From Candidatus Eiseniibacteriota bacterium (lineage in GTDB: Bacteria > Eisenbacteria > RBG-16-71-46 > JAFGJU01), in the NCBI GenBank assembly GCA_020349905.1, contig CP070702.1, positions 1,113,070 to 1,157,602 of the forward strand: a stretch of 44,533 nt of DNA, read 5' to 3'. A program made the position numbers and the translations under genes. The first letter of the stretch is position 1; every line of letters begins with the position of its first letter. The notes below the pieces were generated by a model. The model saw only the letters and a program-made list of their open reading frames with translations. It ran no database searches and was not told the DNA's origin. Shown here one piece after another: positions 43,039 through 44,533 of this stretch.

Positions 43039-43112
43039 GTCCCCATCGTCTAGCCTGGTCAGGACACCGCTCTTTCAAGGCGGCAGCAGGGGTTCAAATC
43101 CCCTTGGGGACG
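43039..43112 (+). tRNA. tRNA-Glu (anticodon TTC)
   Basis: A 74-nt cloverleaf. The acceptor arms GTCCCCA (43039-43045) and TGGGGAC (43105-43111) pair fully. The anticodon stem CCGCT/GGCGG encloses the loop CTTTCAA with anticodon TTC. The T arm is GGGGTTCAAATCCCC. The D arm GTCTAGCC...GGAC matches bacterial tRNA-Glu. The discriminator base is G and CCA is not encoded. tRNA-Glu reads GAA and GAG and also supplies Glu-tRNA for haem synthesis where that route exists. No neighbouring rRNA or tRNA is seen. Confidence 0.97.
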
Positions 43113-43127
43113 CTAGCTCACAACTGA

Positions 43128-43155
43128 TTGTGTCGCAACTAATTACGGGTATTCT
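43128..43155 (+). promoter_or_regulatory. Possible promoter for the kinase gene
   Basis: TTGTGT (43128-43133), a 16-bp spacer and TATTCT (43150-43155). The leader to the ATG would be about 150 nt. Confidence 0.35.
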
Positions 43156-43309
43156 GTTGTTCGGGACGCCTCCATCCTTGTCTTGTACTGTGACTGCTCC
43201 TGCACTTGCGCTGTTGTCGTTCCTGCATTAGTATCCTTTCACAGGCTAACTCTGCTCTCATCTCTTTCTAACGAGTGCCGAATTCACTCGCACGCACGGT
43301 GAGTTATCC

Positions 43310-44533
43310 ATGATCGGCAAGACAATCTCCCACTACAAGGTCCTTGAGAAGCTTGGAGAGGGTGGAATGGGTGTCGTCTACAAGGCCGAGGACACCAAGC
43401 TCAAACGCACCGTTGCCCTGAAGTTCTTCTCACCGCAGGCCCTGGGGACCGAAGACGAGAAAACTCGCTTTATTCATGAGGCCCAAGCTGCAGCTGCACT
43501 GACTCACCCTGGCATCTGCACAGTTCACGAGATTGATGAAGTCGACGGGCAGACGTTCATCGCCATGGAATGTGTGGAAGGTCTGAGCCTGAAGGGGAAG
43601 ATCGCGTCAGGTCCGTTGAGGTTGAATGAGGCACTAGACATTGCCACTCAGGTTGCCGAGGGTCTGCAGAGAGCTCACGAGAAAGGCATTGTCCACCGTG
43701 ACATCAAGTCTGCGAATCTCATGATCACCTCCGACGGTCAGGCTAAGATTATGGACTTTGGCCTAGCCAAGTTGGCTGGGGCAACGAAGGTCACGAAGAC
43801 AGGGACCACTGTGGGCACTATTGCTTACATGTCTCCCGAGCAAGCGCGAGGTGAAGCAGTTGATCACCGAACGGACGTCTGGTCACTGGGGGTTGTTCTC
43901 TATGAGATGCTGACGGGTCAAGTTCCTTTCAGGGGTGACTATAACGAGGCGGTTGTCTATTCGATTTTGAATGAGGTTCCTGAGCCCATTACTGCGCTTC
44001 GCACCGGTGTACCGATGGAGTTGGAGCGGGTAGTGGGTAAGGCATTGGAGAAGGAGGCTGGCAGGCGATATCAGAGTGCTAAGGAGTTTCTGGTTGATCT
44101 CAAGAATGTCAGGGACAGGGAGCGCCCGGAGGCTACGGTTCATCCGCCTTCACCCAGACCGTCAAGGAAACCCTGGCGCAAGGTTCTCGTTCCAGCCGCA
44201 GTTATTCTGATTGTCGCGATCGCCGTTGTTGTCGGAGTGAGGGTGCAGGTAGGCCGTCAACCTTCTGTCGTGGCGGCAGAGAACTCCTTGGCGGTGATGT
44301 ACTTCGACAATCTGGCGAATCCAGAAGACCCGGAAAGACTTGGTGAAATCGCAGCGAATCTTCTTATCACGGATCTATCTGAGTCGCGTTTCATCCAGGT
44401 CGTATCCAGTCAAAGGCTGTACGACATTCTCAAGTTGCTTGGCAGAGAAGGAGTCAAGGTGATCGACAGGGACGTGGCTTCTCAAATCGCGAAGAAGGCG
44501 AATGCCAGGTTGATGCTTTTGGGGAGCATATTG
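43310..44533 (+). CDS. Membrane-anchored Ser/Thr protein kinase with TolB/FlgO-like domain (partial)
   Basis: The frame is open from the ATG at 43310 to the window end: 408 codons, with the C-terminus missing. The kinase domain (about 9-265) has the P-loop GEGGMGVVYKA (16-26), catalytic Lys38, HRDIKSAN with Asp131, DFG (149-151) and MSPEQARG. A Pro-rich linker is followed by one membrane segment (about 291-311). The outer part (LAVMYFDNLANPEDPERLGEIAANLLITDL) resembles the TolB/FlgO-like module often placed between a PknB-type kinase and TPR repeats, which may follow outside the window. GGTGAG lies 8 bases before the ATG. Codon third positions are less G/C-biased than in the genes to the left, and it directly follows a tRNA gene, which may indicate acquired DNA. 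Confidence 0.9.
   Translation, partial: MIGKTISHYKVLEKLGEGGMGVVYKAEDTKLKRTVALKFFSPQALGTEDEKTRFIHEAQAAAALTHPGICTVHEIDEVDGQTFIAMECVEGLSLKGKIASGPLRLNEALDIATQVAEGLQRAHEKGIVHRDIKSANLMITSDGQAKIMDFGLAKLAGATKVTKTGTTVGTIAYMSPEQARGEAVDHRTDVWSLGVVLYEMLTGQVPFRGDYNEAVVYSILNEVPEPITALRTGVPMELERVVGKALEKEAGRRYQSAKEFLVDLKNVRDRERPEATVHPPSPRPSRKPWRKVLVPAAVILIVAIAVVVGVRVQVGRQPSVVAAENSLAVMYFDNLANPEDPERLGEIAANLLITDLSESRFIQVVSSQRLYDILKLLGREGVKVIDRDVASQIAKKANARLMLLGSIL

Larger units (their letters stand above)
42958..43309. other. Intergenic region holding tRNA-Glu and two promoters
   Basis: Between dnaE and the kinase gene lie a tRNA promoter, the tRNA-Glu gene and, after it, 197 bp that are visibly richer in A/T than the left part of the window. 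CACAA-CTGA-TTGTG (43119-43132) is a small inverted repeat after the tRNA. No integrase gene or copy of the tRNA 3' end is seen before the window ends. Confidence 0.5.

Overview
The window looks like chromosomal DNA of a GC-rich, diderm, so far uncultured-type bacterium. Most genes are single-copy housekeeping genes. GTG and TTG starts are common, ATGA/GTGA/TTGA overlaps are frequent, and there is an outer-membrane beta-barrel gene, a lipoprotein gene, a PpiD/SurA-like chaperone and TatA/TatC. The FlgD-Ig-like lipoprotein tail, the DUF4321 protein, the LL-diaminopimelate aminotransferase and the Ser/Thr kinase with a TolB/FlgO-like domain fit an FCB-superphylum or Eisenbacteria-like lineage. 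That placement is an inference, not something the sequence proves.

Layout. At the left edge, on the minus strand, a truncated exported protein follows a threonine-dehydrogenase-like gene (1-1711). On the plus strand come valS, a DUF4139 protein, uvrB, nadC, birA, nrdR, tatC and coaX (2031-12180), then groL on its own promoter and a geranylgeranyl-reductase-like flavoprotein. A tightly packed 11-gene run (15522-22276) follows a near-consensus promoter: dapL, folB, folK, a deoxynucleoside kinase, panB, panC, a one-domain GlmU-like uridyltransferase, a HIT protein, a LytR_C membrane protein, a DUF4321 protein and tatA. A ppiD-like gene faces it tail to tail. Two tandem CNNM/CorC-type CBS proteins follow, then a regulatory block (26732-30561), uvrA, two minus-strand envelope genes, galE, yjbQ, rarA, a COG1313 radical SAM gene (minus), dnaE, tRNA-Glu, and a Ser/Thr kinase cut by the right edge.

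The most unusual block is 27086-30561. An NtrB-type kinase and an NtrC-type sigma54 activator are followed by a 376-bp gap. The gap holds two concentric palindromes (29652-29687) and an almost perfect -24/-12 sigma54 promoter (29890-29906). That promoter reads into a receiver-only response regulator and a 37-residue, 10-residue-periodic Lys/Arg protein resembling a minimal histone H1 tail, closed by a long hairpin. The parts suggest a two-component, sigma54-driven switch for a tiny nucleoid-type protein. The parts are visible; the regulatory link is inferred.

The sigma70-like promoters share a style: TTGACR, a 17-18 bp spacer often ending in TGC or TGT, then TAGNNT or TACNNT. Other points of note are a 28-bp direct repeat that forms both the TatC acidic tail and the coaX start, a 19-bp tandem repeat before the lipoprotein gene, and less GC-biased codon use in the kinase just after the tRNA gene, which may mark an island edge.
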